Source of the DNA: Desulfuromusa sp.
GTDB lineage: Bacteria; Desulfobacterota; Desulfuromonadia; Desulfuromonadales; Geopsychrobacteraceae
DNA length: 64,000 bases
Reading direction: 5' to 3'
Assembly (NCBI GenBank): GCA_029933365.1
Contig: JAOZOH010000001.1
Location: forward strand, 55,432 to 119,431
Position 1 is the stretch's first letter, and every line of letters begins with the position of its first letter. The translations under genes were made by a program, and so were the position numbers. Positions 8,704 to 18,322 of this stretch are shown in pieces. Below the pieces are notes generated by a model that saw only the letters and a list, made by a program, of their open reading frames with translations, was not told the DNA's origin and did not search any database.

Positions 8704-9092
8704 TAAGACGCTCGCTGCTTCCAACCTTGCTAGTTATGACATTGAGTGGCTGCTTGAACCCTTATGCGGGCGACTTCAATTGCCCGAAAACCAACAACGG
8801 TAAATGTGTGTCCGTTGAAGACGCCTATTATGAGTCAAAAAATGGCTTTATCGGGACACAGGGGGAAACAAGCTCCGATGATTATCAGGAAGCTCTTTAT
8901 GGGCGAATGGCCGGATTACTAAAACAGCCAGAAACTCCGATGGTTGCTCCACCGAAAATCATGAGGGTACTGATGCTCCCCTACGAAGGAAAAGACGAAG
9001 AACTTTACCTCTACCGCTACGCTTACATTTTCACAGACCGTTCACACTGGATTTTAAGCGATCCACTCAATACACCGATGGGAGATCAGTAA
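8700..9092 (+). CDS. traV: Type IV secretion lipoprotein TraV
   Basis: 130 residues. The N-terminal signal ends in a lipobox (LSGC, Cys18), so the protein is lipidated and held in the outer membrane. Directly after comes the TraV hallmark NPYAGDFNCPKTNNGKCVSV, with its two cysteines, then DAYYES. TraV is the VirB7-like member of the core complex with TraK and TraB. It overlaps traB by four bases (ATGA) and abuts traC (TAATG). Confidence 0.9.
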   Translation: MIRRSLLPTLLVMTLSGCLNPYAGDFNCPKTNNGKCVSVEDAYYESKNGFIGTQGETSSDDYQEALYGRMAGLLKQPETPMVAPPKIMRVLMLPYEGKDEELYLYRYAYIFTDRSHWILSDPLNTPMGDQ

Positions 9093-11533
9093 TGCCTCTT
9101 TCTTCCATGCTCTTCGGTGACGGGGGACTTACAAAAGGGCAACTAGCTCGTGACACGCGGCGAAGCAACCTGTCGAACTACCTGCCCTATATCGCTTACG
9201 ATCCAGAGACCCGAATCTACCTGAATAACGATGACACCCTTGGTCTACTCTGGGAATGTTCTCCGGTCGTCTTTGCCGGTGAAAAAACCATGCGAGCCTT
9301 GGATGGACTGTTCCGGATCAACTTTCCGCCAGGAACCATTCTTCAGTTCATCCTACATGGCGATCCCCATATCGATCCGAAACTGGATGATTTCAAAAAT
9401 CTTAAAACCCGTCATGGTGAACTGTTCAAGCAAATTTCATCAGCGTTGACAGACCACTTTCGTGCGGGGGCGGCGGGTCAATGGAAATCAGCAGGTCCTC
9501 CTCTACGAAACTTCAGGATCTTTTTTTCGGCCAAATGGCCTAAGGATAAAAAAGCTAACATAGCTGATATCGCTGGCATGACCGAAGAAACTTTGGCTGG
9601 GGCGACACTCCACCCTAAACTGGTAACACCGACTCACCTTCTAGACTGGCTTCGTCGTCTGCTGAACGATTCCCCTTCTGGTGAACTTGACCACTATGAC
9701 GAAACCGTGCCGATCCGAAAGCAGGCAATCTTCGCTGAAACAGTAATAACCAAATCTTTTGACCATATACGCATCGGTGAACGTGAGTGGCGCTGCCTGA
9801 CCCCGAAAGGATATCCGCCAGAGGTCAACCCGCTGCAAACTAACCAACTTTTTGGCGGAATTGAGGGTGGTGCGTCAGATGCTGATCAACTCTCTGGCCC
9901 ATTTGTTTATTGTCTGAACATCCTGCTGGAGGATCAGAAAACCAAACTTCACACCAAATGCAACATGATCCTAATGCAGCAAGGGGTTGGTTCTTTCGCA
10001 CCCAGTCTGGCAAGAAAAAAGGAAGAATACCTCTGGGCCACAAGCGAAATTGACAAGGGATCCAGGTTCTACAAGATCATCCCGGTTATGTGGGTTTATG
10101 ACACCCCTGAAAAATCCAAACGCTCACTGGATCGAGCCAGACGTCTTTGGGAAGGGCAAGGATATTTGATGCAGGAAGATCGTGGCATCCTCCCGATCAT
10201 GTTGATCTCCGCTCTTCCATTCGGGCTTTATAACACCGGAAGAAACATTGACCAGTTGGAGCGTGACTACATTGTACCAGCCAATACAGTATCAACCATT
10301 CTTCCGATTCAAGGTGATTTTTCCGGTGTTGGTCGACCTCAAATGATATTTGCATCGCGTAAGGGTCAAATCGCCGGTCTCGACCTGATGGACAAAGAAG
10401 CAATCAACCACAATGCTTTCATTGCTGCATCAAGTGGGTCAGGAAAAAGCTTTTTTATTAATTATCTGGTGACCAACTATTTCTCCTCCGGTGCGAAAAT
10501 CCGCATCATTGATATTGGTGGCAGCTACCAGAAAATGACCAAAATGTGCGGAGCCCGTTATCTTGATTTTACTGACGAAGCAAATATCTGTATCAACCCT
10601 TTCACCAATATCATCGAACCGGAACATGACATCCCGGTAATTGCCCCTATCATCGCCCAGATGGTTTTCTCTACCAGCAATACGCCACCAACTGAAGTTG
10701 AGATGACCCTGATTAAAAATGCAGTGCGATGGGCTTGGGAGCAAGAAGGCAATGCTTCCGGGGTGGATACCCTGCATCGCTACTTTTCAGATTATAACGA
10801 TCGTGGCAAACAAAATAGAGAGATCCTGACCGCCGCTGAAAAGCTGGCGTTTAATATTGAGGATTTCACCACCAGTGGCTCCTATGGACGATTTTTCAAT
10901 GGACCATCCAGTTTTGATATTTCCAACGACGATTTTGTTGTCTTGGAACTGGAAGGGCTGGAATCAAAAAAAGAACTTTTCCGGGTGGTCACCCTGCAGA
11001 TCATCAATGCTGTCACTAAAGACCTTTACCTGTCAGATCGCAAAACTCCACGATTTGTCATATTTGATGAAGCCTGGAAGTTTCTTGGAAAATCTGGACA
11101 TCTCCAGGAGGTCATTGAGGAAGGATACCGTCGTGCCCGAAAATTTAAAGGCTCTTTCAATGTAATTACTCAGTCCATTCTGGACATCAAACAATTTGGT
11201 TCCGTTGGGGATGTCATTCAGGGGAACAGCGCATTTAAATTTTATTTGGAGTCGGGAGATTTTGAGAGAGCTGCAGCACAAAACCTGATCAACTATGACG
11301 CTTTTTCAATGCAGATGCTCAAAAGTGTGAAAAGCCGCAAGCCACGTTATTCAGAAATTTTTATGGATACCCCTTTTGGCATCGGAGTGGGACGTCTGAT
11401 GGTGGATCCGTTCAGCTATTACGCCTACACATCGGATGCAGATGAAATCTCTGAAATAGAGGAGTTGGTGAAAGGAGGTTTGTCTTATGCGGAAGCCATC
11501 AAGACAATGGTGGAAAAGTATCGTCCTGTATAG
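9092..11533 (+). CDS. traC: Type IV secretion ATPase TraC (VirB4 family)
   Basis: 813 residues, close to F TraC. It is the cytoplasmic ATPase that drives pilus assembly. Walker A lies near residues 447-453 (AASSGSGKSFF) and Walker B near 654-662 (FVIFDEAWKFLG); the arginine-finger region EEGYRRARKFKGSFNVITQS follows. The N-terminal half (YDPETRIYLNNDDTLG onwards) matches the TraC/VirB4 N-domain. The gene starts on the traV stop and its last 47 bases overlap the following gene. Confidence 0.95.
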   Translation: MPLSSMLFGDGGLTKGQLARDTRRSNLSNYLPYIAYDPETRIYLNNDDTLGLLWECSPVVFAGEKTMRALDGLFRINFPPGTILQFILHGDPHIDPKLDDFKNLKTRHGELFKQISSALTDHFRAGAAGQWKSAGPPLRNFRIFFSAKWPKDKKANIADIAGMTEETLAGATLHPKLVTPTHLLDWLRRLLNDSPSGELDHYDETVPIRKQAIFAETVITKSFDHIRIGEREWRCLTPKGYPPEVNPLQTNQLFGGIEGGASDADQLSGPFVYCLNILLEDQKTKLHTKCNMILMQQGVGSFAPSLARKKEEYLWATSEIDKGSRFYKIIPVMWVYDTPEKSKRSLDRARRLWEGQGYLMQEDRGILPIMLISALPFGLYNTGRNIDQLERDYIVPANTVSTILPIQGDFSGVGRPQMIFASRKGQIAGLDLMDKEAINHNAFIAASSGSGKSFFINYLVTNYFSSGAKIRIIDIGGSYQKMTKMCGARYLDFTDEANICINPFTNIIEPEHDIPVIAPIIAQMVFSTSNTPPTEVEMTLIKNAVRWAWEQEGNASGVDTLHRYFSDYNDRGKQNREILTAAEKLAFNIEDFTTSGSYGRFFNGPSSFDISNDDFVVLELEGLESKKELFRVVTLQIINAVTKDLYLSDRKTPRFVIFDEAWKFLGKSGHLQEVIEEGYRRARKFKGSFNVITQSILDIKQFGSVGDVIQGNSAFKFYLESGDFERAAAQNLINYDAFSMQMLKSVKSRKPRYSEIFMDTPFGIGVGRLMVDPFSYYAYTSDADEISEIEELVKGGLSYAEAIKTMVEKYRPV

Positions 11534-13502
11534 TGCTGCCATATTGGTGTTTTTCCCTGCCCTTTGTTCAGCATTGCCCACCGGAGAGATGGCGACAGGA
11601 CATTCTGCAGGACAAACATCGGGAGACACGATCCAGGGATCTTGGGGAAGCCAGGATGCACTTCGGCAAAATATTCTCAACCCCATGACCTCTTCAGAGT
11701 CTTCCCTGAAAACGCTCGATAAAAGTAAGTCATTTACAGCGCAGCTCTCTTTTCCGAGTTCAAAAAAGTTCCTTGAGGTTTTTATCCAGCCAGGAGCATC
11801 CGGTGACTTGGCAACTGTCATTGTCGGGGAAGATTTAAACTTTGATGGAACAACCGATTATACTTTTCAGATACCCTATGCAGTTTCCGGGGTGTGCGGG
11901 AATGGAATCATCTCTTGTACGCCAGGAACCTGGAGTGACTGCCAATATTATTTTTGGACAGCTGATACGACAGGCAAGGTCAGCCTTCAAGGAACCTCGC
12001 CAGACAATGTTGGTGGGTGCTATTGCATCAACAGTGACTGCGGCAATAATCTGGTCTGGAATAACACCCAGGTGGTCCTTCAGGATCTTGGCGGTGGCAT
12101 TGTCGGGGCAATGCAACAAGCCAATGCCGGGTTTACAATCTCCGATATAAAAATCGAGAATACGACAATTTTCTACTACGGGCAGGATTCTTCCAGGACA
12201 ACTGATTCTACCGGTGTGCCTTCTGCTACTACCCCTGTCCCTCCATCACAAGCAGCCTATCTTGCCAATCCTTTAGCCATTAACCAGCAAACACAAAGTA
12301 AAGTCATGGCTCAATCAGGAGATCCTCAAAGTCTCTATACCCTGATCAGTGGGGTTAATACGAACCAACAGCAGGAGAATTGCACCGTCCGTCGACAGAT
12401 CACCATGACGAGGCCAGACATTAACGACATTATCGTTCCTCTCGGAGGTACCGGGGCGGTTCAGTATTGCGGGCCCGACTGCATCAACGTCATTCTCGGT
12501 CAGGTTGGAGACAATTATTGGCATGGTCGCTGCGCCATCTTTGAAAAAGATTTTCGGGTTTATGTCAAACAGCCAGATTTGATTCGATCGGCAACGATCG
12601 TTCGTGCCAAATGGGACGATTACATGCAAGTCTGGATTGGTGGCACAAAGGTCTGGAGTGGGCCGAATAACAATTTTCCCCCAGAGACTGCCGGTCGCTG
12701 TGAATTAAGTACCAGTTGGAATCAAAATCCACAAACCGATGTGACCAGAGAATTTCAACATCATGGGGAAATTCAAACTAAAATTCGAGTTTCTGTTACT
12801 GGTGGTGGTGAAGGTTATGCTTTCGTCAGGATTAGGCTCAAACCAGACCGCTGTATCGTTTCATCCGCCATTGCAAATGGCTGTGCCTCACTCTCATCAC
12901 GTTCTGACTGTTCTTTGCAGGAGGAAGAGGTAGATGGAGTTCAAACCTATCACACTGCAAATCCAACCGGTCTTTCTCCGCTGCCATCGTCTAAAAATCT
13001 AACCCAGGGAGCATGTTCAGAAACAATTACGCAGGATTGGTGGCTGAAAAAGAGAACCTATTTTTGTTCTTCCCCGACCTACGACTTCTCAGATACCAAG
13101 ACACGCTATGGCCAGGTAGTCGGGTCGCTATCAGAAAACGGTTTGACCGCAGATTATCAGGATATGCAGCGAAATCAGGGAGGATGGGTTTCTAGTTCTA
13201 ACACCATTGAAACAATGGATATTCCTCCCCATGACGAATGTGAGAAAGCTTGCAAAACAAGGAGACCCATTCAAGATAGTCAGGTTGTGCTGGCCGGTCA
13301 TTCAGATCAGTTTAAAACCAGTACGGACAGTTACGATATTATTTATCACACCTGTATTAATGATCAATGCCCAAATGAGGCTGGAGAAGAAATCTTGAAA
13401 GATTGCCAGTGCCTCAATGAGTTTGCCGAGGCTGCCACGATTATGCAGATGTTGCGATTGGCCGGTCAGGATGTGATCTGTTCAGATGGAGTACCAAAAT
13501 GA
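11487..13502 (+). CDS. Cysteine-rich secreted protein, probable N-terminal half of a split TraN
   Basis: 671 residues. ATG 11487 has AAAGGAGG upstream and lies inside the end of traC. A signal peptide (to about CSA, residue 30) is followed by a beta-rich region and many cysteines (GGCYCINSDCGNNLVWN, CVFN-type pairs, GCASLSSRSDC). It has no enzyme motif that I can see. Long TraN proteins of SXT/R27-type systems have a similar Cys-rich N-terminal portion, from memory, and the next gene is clearly the TraN C-terminal part, so I infer this is the other half as a separate exported protein. It overlaps that gene by four bases (ATGA). The alternative is an unrelated periplasmic or surface component. 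Confidence 0.6.
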   Translation: MRKPSRQWWKSIVLYSAAILVFFPALCSALPTGEMATGHSAGQTSGDTIQGSWGSQDALRQNILNPMTSSESSLKTLDKSKSFTAQLSFPSSKKFLEVFIQPGASGDLATVIVGEDLNFDGTTDYTFQIPYAVSGVCGNGIISCTPGTWSDCQYYFWTADTTGKVSLQGTSPDNVGGCYCINSDCGNNLVWNNTQVVLQDLGGGIVGAMQQANAGFTISDIKIENTTIFYYGQDSSRTTDSTGVPSATTPVPPSQAAYLANPLAINQQTQSKVMAQSGDPQSLYTLISGVNTNQQQENCTVRRQITMTRPDINDIIVPLGGTGAVQYCGPDCINVILGQVGDNYWHGRCAIFEKDFRVYVKQPDLIRSATIVRAKWDDYMQVWIGGTKVWSGPNNNFPPETAGRCELSTSWNQNPQTDVTREFQHHGEIQTKIRVSVTGGGEGYAFVRIRLKPDRCIVSSAIANGCASLSSRSDCSLQEEEVDGVQTYHTANPTGLSPLPSSKNLTQGACSETITQDWWLKKRTYFCSSPTYDFSDTKTRYGQVVGSLSENGLTADYQDMQRNQGGWVSSSNTIETMDIPPHDECEKACKTRRPIQDSQVVLAGHSDQFKTSTDSYDIIYHTCINDQCPNEAGEEILKDCQCLNEFAEAATIMQMLRLAGQDVICSDGVPK

Positions 13503-14950
13503 GAAAGACAATCGCGCTTATTGTCCTATTTTGCTTCGTTCTTGGAGCACCAGTTAACTCTTTTGCAATATTTTACTGTGGTACCGATCTTGATGGTGAC
13601 GGATTTGCCGATGCAGCAGAAGAGACTGCATCTTGTTTTGCCGTTTCACCTTGGAGCACTGAATCATCAACCTGGTTTTGCCCGATACAGGCTGTAAATT
13701 GCCGAAGAGATTATACTGAACCTTTCATTCAGAAAACCTGCGCCATAGCCAATTATACCTATGTGAAAACTCGTGACCGCTGTGAATCAGCGCAGATTCA
13801 AAGCTGCAACGGTGGCCAGTTGGATTCATTACTGCGTGTCTGCTATGCCCCGTCAACCTCAACATCAACCTGTTCAAACGGAACTTATGATCCAGTGGAA
13901 CAACAGTGCAAACAAGAAACATTCTCTTGCCCTCTAGGAAACTATTCTTGTCTTGATACCGGTTCCGACAATCCTCAATGTTCACCTAATCCATGTATTG
14001 ATGTTGCCATGCAAGAAAACGATATAAATATTTTGCCTGAAAAGGATCCGATGCTTCGAGATGACGGGCAAATTGATTCCAGCGGAAGCTGTATAGGGGA
14101 AATCTATGTTTTTAGTGGCAAAGCAACTCGTTGCCGGCCACCTGGCATGACGGTTGGCTATGCTAACAACTGTTGTGACAGTAGTGATCCCGTTTTGATG
14201 GATTCCAAGACAGGCAGCAAGATCAATAGTACGATATCTGCCATATCTACAGTCTATGAAATGGCTCAAGTCGGCTATTACTCCTATCAGATTGGTGCAG
14301 GAGCCATGGCTGCTGCTGAAGTCGGTGGACAGGTTGTTGTTTACAATATGGCCAGCGGTACCGTTGCTGCAACATATGCCTCAGGTACAGCAACCGCAAC
14401 AGGAGTCATGGCGGCACAAGGAACTGCTACTGCCGGGGCGGCAACAACGACTGGGACCGTTACGTCTGGATTATCATCATATTCTGGAGCTCTCTTTAAC
14501 CCAGCCACAATTGCTGTCGCGATTGTCATTATGATTGTTATGAAGGTCATGTTCGGTAATGGCTGCTCGCCGGAAGACATTGAAACGGCAATGTTTGCCA
14601 ATTCCGATTATTGCCATTATCTCGGAATGGTTTGCGAAAGGGAATGGAGTCATATTGGTTGTGTTCAAAAAGCAAAGAGGTTCTGTTGTTTTAACTCAAA
14701 AATGGCTCAAATTATTCACGATCAAGGAAGGCCACAACTCAAAACATTCGGATTGAACGGTGGGTGGGGAACTGCGAAAGCTCCAAATTGCCGAGGGTTT
14801 ACTCCACAGGAGTTTCAGCAATTGGATTTCTCCAGAATTGATCTGACCGAGTACTTTGGTGATATCCAGAGGGACTTATCTCAGAAAATCCAGGATGCAC
14901 AGTCAACTGTTCAACAGAAAATCCAGTTTCACTACGATCAAATACGATGA
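13499..14950 (+). CDS. traN: Mating-pair stabilisation protein TraN
   Basis: 483 residues with its own signal peptide (to about FA, residue 24). It has a Cys-rich N-terminal two-thirds, a Gly/Ala/Thr-rich stretch (about 255-325), a hydrophobic helix (about 333-352) and a C-terminal block that is characteristic of TraN: CEREWSHIGCVQKAKRFCCF, then SKMAQIIHDQGRPQLK, and NCRGFTPQEFQQLDFSRIDL. F TraN is an outer-membrane adhesin that recognises the recipient and is about 600 residues; this one is shorter, consistent with a split gene. It overlaps its neighbours on both sides by four bases. Confidence 0.85.
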   Translation: MRKTIALIVLFCFVLGAPVNSFAIFYCGTDLDGDGFADAAEETASCFAVSPWSTESSTWFCPIQAVNCRRDYTEPFIQKTCAIANYTYVKTRDRCESAQIQSCNGGQLDSLLRVCYAPSTSTSTCSNGTYDPVEQQCKQETFSCPLGNYSCLDTGSDNPQCSPNPCIDVAMQENDINILPEKDPMLRDDGQIDSSGSCIGEIYVFSGKATRCRPPGMTVGYANNCCDSSDPVLMDSKTGSKINSTISAISTVYEMAQVGYYSYQIGAGAMAAAEVGGQVVVYNMASGTVAATYASGTATATGVMAAQGTATAGAATTTGTVTSGLSSYSGALFNPATIAVAIVIMIVMKVMFGNGCSPEDIETAMFANSDYCHYLGMVCEREWSHIGCVQKAKRFCCFNSKMAQIIHDQGRPQLKTFGLNGGWGTAKAPNCRGFTPQEFQQLDFSRIDLTEYFGDIQRDLSQKIQDAQSTVQQKIQFHYDQIR

Positions 14951-15579
14951 ATATCAGAGGCAGAATGTCCATGTTATTGATCTTTATTTTGTGTTCGTTC
15001 CTTTCTGGATACGCTCAGGCAAAAGTTTTAGGAACCGTTGGCAAGGTTTACCCAATAGCTGAACCTGATGCTCTGGAGGAAATCGAAGAACGAGCAAAAA
15101 TGATTCATTGGAAATCTATTCTGGACAAGGAGAGACCTGAAGATTTCAGACCATCAACATTAGTAAGACTCCCACGGGCTCAGCAGGAAAGATCCTTTCT
15201 GGTAGATATGACTTACACCCTGAACTTTGATATCCCGGATGGTAAAGGCGGCCTCCTTTATCCCAAAGGCTATAGTTTTAATCCGCTGGACTATATGCCG
15301 CTAAATCAGACTCTAGTGATTTTGGACGGAGAAGATGCCGACCAAATAGCTTGGCTGCAAAACTCATCTCTAGTAAATCATCCAAACACAATAATTCTCC
15401 TGTCCTCGGGCTCCTTTTCCAAAGTCAGCAAAACTTTGGGCAGAGCCGTTTTTTACGCAGACAGACGCATTGTTGATCGGTTCAACCTGAAAGTCACACC
15501 GTCAATTGTTTCACAAAGAGGTCGTCATATGGAGGTGAAAGAGATTGAGATACCTATTTCTACTACTATTGCTCACTAA
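14947..15579 (+). CDS. traW: Type IV secretion pilus-assembly protein TraW
   Basis: 210 residues, the usual TraW length. A signal peptide ends at AQA (about residue 25), followed by the TraW opening KVLGTVGKVYPIAEPDALEE. The later motifs FLVDMTYTLNFDIPD, YPKGYSFNPLDYMPL and FYADRRIVDRFNLKVTPSIV are family-typical. TraW is a periplasmic protein needed for pilus assembly and works with TrbC and TraU. Four-base overlap with traN; its 3' end overlaps traU by 35 bases. Confidence 0.93.
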   Translation: MNIRGRMSMLLIFILCSFLSGYAQAKVLGTVGKVYPIAEPDALEEIEERAKMIHWKSILDKERPEDFRPSTLVRLPRAQQERSFLVDMTYTLNFDIPDGKGGLLYPKGYSFNPLDYMPLNQTLVILDGEDADQIAWLQNSSLVNHPNTIILLSSGSFSKVSKTLGRAVFYADRRIVDRFNLKVTPSIVSQRGRHMEVKEIEIPISTTIAH

Positions 15580-16543
15580 CCTCCTTCTGCCAGCCAAGCT
15601 CTGGGCAAAATGTCAGTCCAATCCACTTAACCCGGTTACTGACATTTGCTGGCAATGTATCTTCCCGATTCAGTTTGGCGGAAAGCTAACACTTGGCAAC
15701 AGTCAGGGACTGGTTCCCGTAGAAAACACATCTCCTCCAGTCTGTGCATGCTTCAGTGGTGGCAGTTTCACTATTGGTGTGACTGCGAGCTTTTATGAAC
15801 CTGCCAGAATGATTGAGACTGTTCATGATGCCTACTGCTTCCCCTCCTTGGGAACATCCATGAGCAATCCACAACCTGGCCTTCTCAATGGTTCAAGTGA
15901 TGATCAGGTAGTATCAGGAGGAACACAAATATTTCAGCAAGCCCACTATTACATCCTACCCATTTTCGCAATCATGGATCTGTTCGTTGATTTTCCTTGT
16001 CTGGAACAGGCAGATTTTGATTTAGCGTATATGACTGAGGTCGATCCTCTTTGGAGCAACGATACTCTGGCCTTTCTGATAAACCCTGAAGCGCTCTTAT
16101 TTGCCAATCCCGTATCACAATTGTCATGTGTTCCTGACAGCACCGCTGCAAATCTTGGATATCCTCTGGATGCACTCTTCTGGTGTATGGGAAGTTGGGG
16201 CAGTGCCTATCCATTGACCGGCACAATTGCCGATAGAAACGCAACTACGGCAAATGCAGGGTTGGCAGCTAGAATGTTATTTAAGCTCAGTCGAGAGATG
16301 TTGCTGTGGGATACCGCCAGTAGTGCTTGCGGGCCAGTCATGTCCCCAATCTGGCGGAAAAGTCACTATCGTTTGCAAATTGCCAGACCAGTCAGGGGCA
16401 ATGATTGTATCCCTATAGGTCGTAGTGATTTTCTTTGGGGAAGCGGTAAAAATCCTCCTGGAGGTGCCGGACCCAATGCCCCAGATAACTTCCTCTGGGT
16501 TCTGACCCGAAAAAATAAATGCTGTATCGGGTATTCGCGATGA
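15545..16543 (+). CDS. traU: Mating-pair/DNA transfer protein TraU
   Basis: 332 residues from a TTG start at 15545, supported by GGAGGTGA about 6-13 nt upstream inside traW. Signal peptide to about LWA (residue 21). Typical TraU content: NPVTDICWQCIFPIQFGGKL, then PVCACFSGG, and many paired cysteines through to NKCCIGYSR. TraU is a periplasmic protein needed for DNA transfer and mating-pair stabilisation in F-type systems. It overlaps trbC by four bases. Confidence 0.93.
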   Translation: MRYLFLLLLLTNLLLPAKLWAKCQSNPLNPVTDICWQCIFPIQFGGKLTLGNSQGLVPVENTSPPVCACFSGGSFTIGVTASFYEPARMIETVHDAYCFPSLGTSMSNPQPGLLNGSSDDQVVSGGTQIFQQAHYYILPIFAIMDLFVDFPCLEQADFDLAYMTEVDPLWSNDTLAFLINPEALLFANPVSQLSCVPDSTAANLGYPLDALFWCMGSWGSAYPLTGTIADRNATTANAGLAARMLFKLSREMLLWDTASSACGPVMSPIWRKSHYRLQIARPVRGNDCIPIGRSDFLWGSGKNPPGGAGPNAPDNFLWVLTRKNKCCIGYSR

Positions 16544-17283
16544 AGAAACTATTGATTGACCTGATTCTGATCTTTTTGCCACTTCTCGTAAATGCGGCAG
16601 GAGAACCCGAGTCCCTGGAAAGAAGACTTCGACCTCTGATGAATGATGCAGAAAATATCGAAGTGAAACTTCCGGAAGAAAATGTAGCGGCTAGACATGC
16701 TGCTGAAGCACTGTTTCAGCTCTATCAGTCTGAAGAGTTCCAGGCAGGGATCCAACAGGAACGGCAACGACTTTCTGAGGAATTCTTCGGTGCAAAACGG
16801 ATAGTAGCTGAGAGGGGAAATGAAAAGAACTCCAAACATGGAAAGCTCACTAGCGAAGACAAAATTTATCTTTTTGTCTCCTCATCAGTCCCCCTTGCCA
16901 CACTCAGGAACTATGCAACCGATATTGCAAAACTGAACGATCCACGGTTCGTTCTGGTGCTGCGTGGGTTTGTTGGTGGAGCTAAACGAATAGGGCCAAC
17001 TGCCTCATTCATTGTTGAAGTATTGAAGGCAGATCCGAATTGTACTCTGAGTTCCAAGGAAGAATGTGCCATGCGGGAGGTTCCGTTTATCGTTGATCCA
17101 ACACTATTTCGAAAAGTCGGGATCGAAAAAGTACCGGCAGTTGCGTTTCTTTCTGGCGACAAACAAACCCCTTTCATCGTCTATGGCGATGCAAGCCTTG
17201 GTTATGTTTTGGAACGGTTTGCTCGGGAGACTAGACATGCAGGGTTGGAGCAACTTGCCGACAAACTGAAACCAATTCCATGA
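16540..17283 (+). CDS. trbC: Type-F pilus-assembly protein TrbC
   Basis: 247 residues from ATG 16540, which overlaps the traU stop (ATGA) and gives a clean signal peptide (MKKLLIDLILIFLPLLVNAA); an in-frame ATG at 16519 would spoil it. The C-terminal half has the TrbC_Ftype thioredoxin-like pattern: IYLFVSSSVPLATLRNYA, then FVLVLRGFVGG, VPFIVDPTLFRKVGIEKVPA and a final VYGDASLGYVLE. TrbC is periplasmic and acts with TraW in pilus assembly. In F, TraW and TrbC are separate as here. Confidence 0.88.
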   Translation: MKKLLIDLILIFLPLLVNAAGEPESLERRLRPLMNDAENIEVKLPEENVAARHAAEALFQLYQSEEFQAGIQQERQRLSEEFFGAKRIVAERGNEKNSKHGKLTSEDKIYLFVSSSVPLATLRNYATDIAKLNDPRFVLVLRGFVGGAKRIGPTASFIVEVLKADPNCTLSSKEECAMREVPFIVDPTLFRKVGIEKVPAVAFLSGDKQTPFIVYGDASLGYVLERFARETRHAGLEQLADKLKPIP

Positions 17284-17346
17284 GGATCCCCCGGTTGAGG
17301 GTTTCCCTGATGCCCTGCTCTCAGAACCCAGAGAGGGGACGGTGTT

Positions 17347-17416
17347 TCTGGAAATAGCGGAATCCACTCTCTGGAAATCGCTGAAATTAATAAAGGTAGT
17401 TATACCGTCTGGAAAT
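17347..17416. repeat. Three short direct repeats in the trbC-trbI gap
   Basis: TCTGGAAAT occurs at 17347-17355, 17370-17378 and 17408-17416 in the only sizeable gap (about 160 bp) of the secretion operon. The first two are followed by A/C-GC. The spacing is irregular. They may be binding sites for an internal control point or chance; the gap shows no clear promoter. Confidence 0.3.
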
Positions 17417-17442
17417 TTTTATCATTATTTATGGAGATCTCG

Positions 17443-17817
17443 TTGAAAGAAAAAGTAAGTAGTCCTCCCATACAATCAACTGAAACACCTTCCGAGTTGG
17501 AGGTTCCATCCAGATCTCCATCTCCAGAAGGGTGGAGCCCAACACGGATCTTTTTATGCGCGCCCATTGTATCGCTACTGATCTCTTTCGGATCGGTTTA
17601 TCTCTATGATCGATTTATCGCTCAGAAAGTCGTGGCTGTGGATCTCCAGGGCTTTTTGGCAGAACAGAAGGGATTGTATCTGCGCGGGGATATCGATGAT
17701 ACCGAACTGAAATATCGAATGGATCATCTGGAAAAGATGATAGATACCATTCCAAAACGATATGCAGTGTTTCTTGGAAATGTCGTTGTTCGCAATATCG
17801 AGTTGGTCGAACCATGA
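17443..17817 (+). CDS. trbI: Type-F secretion protein TrbI (small inner-membrane)
   Basis: 124 residues from TTG 17443, chosen because GGAG sits 6 nt upstream; ATG 17431 would give 128 residues but has no ribosome site and lies across that GGAG. A proline/serine-rich start is followed by one transmembrane helix (about 40-60, FLCAPIVSLLISFGSVYLYD) and a periplasmic tail beginning VVAVDLQGFLAEQ, the pattern of TrbI_Ftype, which affects pilus retraction. In F trbI follows traC; here it follows trbC. It overlaps the next gene by four bases. Confidence 0.7.
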   Translation: MKEKVSSPPIQSTETPSELEVPSRSPSPEGWSPTRIFLCAPIVSLLISFGSVYLYDRFIAQKVVAVDLQGFLAEQKGLYLRGDIDDTELKYRMDHLEKMIDTIPKRYAVFLGNVVVRNIELVEP

Positions 17818-18314
17818 CAGTACGGAGCAAACGCATGATTCTTCTGCTTTCCCTACTACTGGCAGGCCTTGCTGGATCAAGCCTTCCAGGAAGAATCAGC
17901 GTCACTTTGACTCCGTCTGTAAAGCATCGGGTGTGGTGGTTATCAAAAAACACATCCAGTGTTCATCACGGACAATACGTTCTGTTTCATCTTCCCCATT
18001 CAAGATTGTACAAAATGGTAGTCCCTGAGGCAGTGGTCGATAATCAGGATATTCGCGCCATCAAGCGCGTCGGGTGCGACGAAGGCGAGACGTTGATACG
18101 GGATGGTCGGGATTATTACTGCGGGGACGAATTCCTCGGCCATGCCAAAGAGCACTCCAAGAAGGGTGAAGCACTAACTGCTTTTCAGTTTTCCGGAGAG
18201 ATTCCGACCGGGAAAGTTTTCCTAGTGGGAGATCATCCGGATAGTTTCGATTCTCGCTACTTTGGCCTGGTGGAAAAATCGAGATACGAGGCTTGGGCGA
18301 GACCGATATTCTAG
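17814..18314 (+). CDS. S26-family signal peptidase, TraF (RP4)-like
   Basis: 166 residues with one N-terminal membrane helix (about 8-24). The catalytic core of S26 peptidases is visible: the Ser region NTSSVHHGQYVLF (Ser49 likely), the Lys region RAIKRVGCDEGE (Lys84) and the signature GDHPDSFDSRYFG. RP4 TraF and similar enzymes cleave or cyclise the pilin precursor. F-type TraF is a different protein, so the symbol would mislead. Its place in this operon suggests it processes the TraA-like pilin or other exported parts. The canonical SxPxG is altered to SVHHG. Confidence 0.82.
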   Translation: MTVRSKRMILLLSLLLAGLAGSSLPGRISVTLTPSVKHRVWWLSKNTSSVHHGQYVLFHLPHSRLYKMVVPEAVVDNQDIRAIKRVGCDEGETLIRDGRDYYCGDEFLGHAKEHSKKGEALTAFQFSGEIPTGKVFLVGDHPDSFDSRYFGLVEKSRYEAWARPIF

Positions 18315-18322
18315 GAGGACCA

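Noticed and set aside
11487..14950. Frameshift within a single traN
   Set aside because: The second gene has its own signal peptide and the two overlap by ATGA, as do other gene pairs of this operon.
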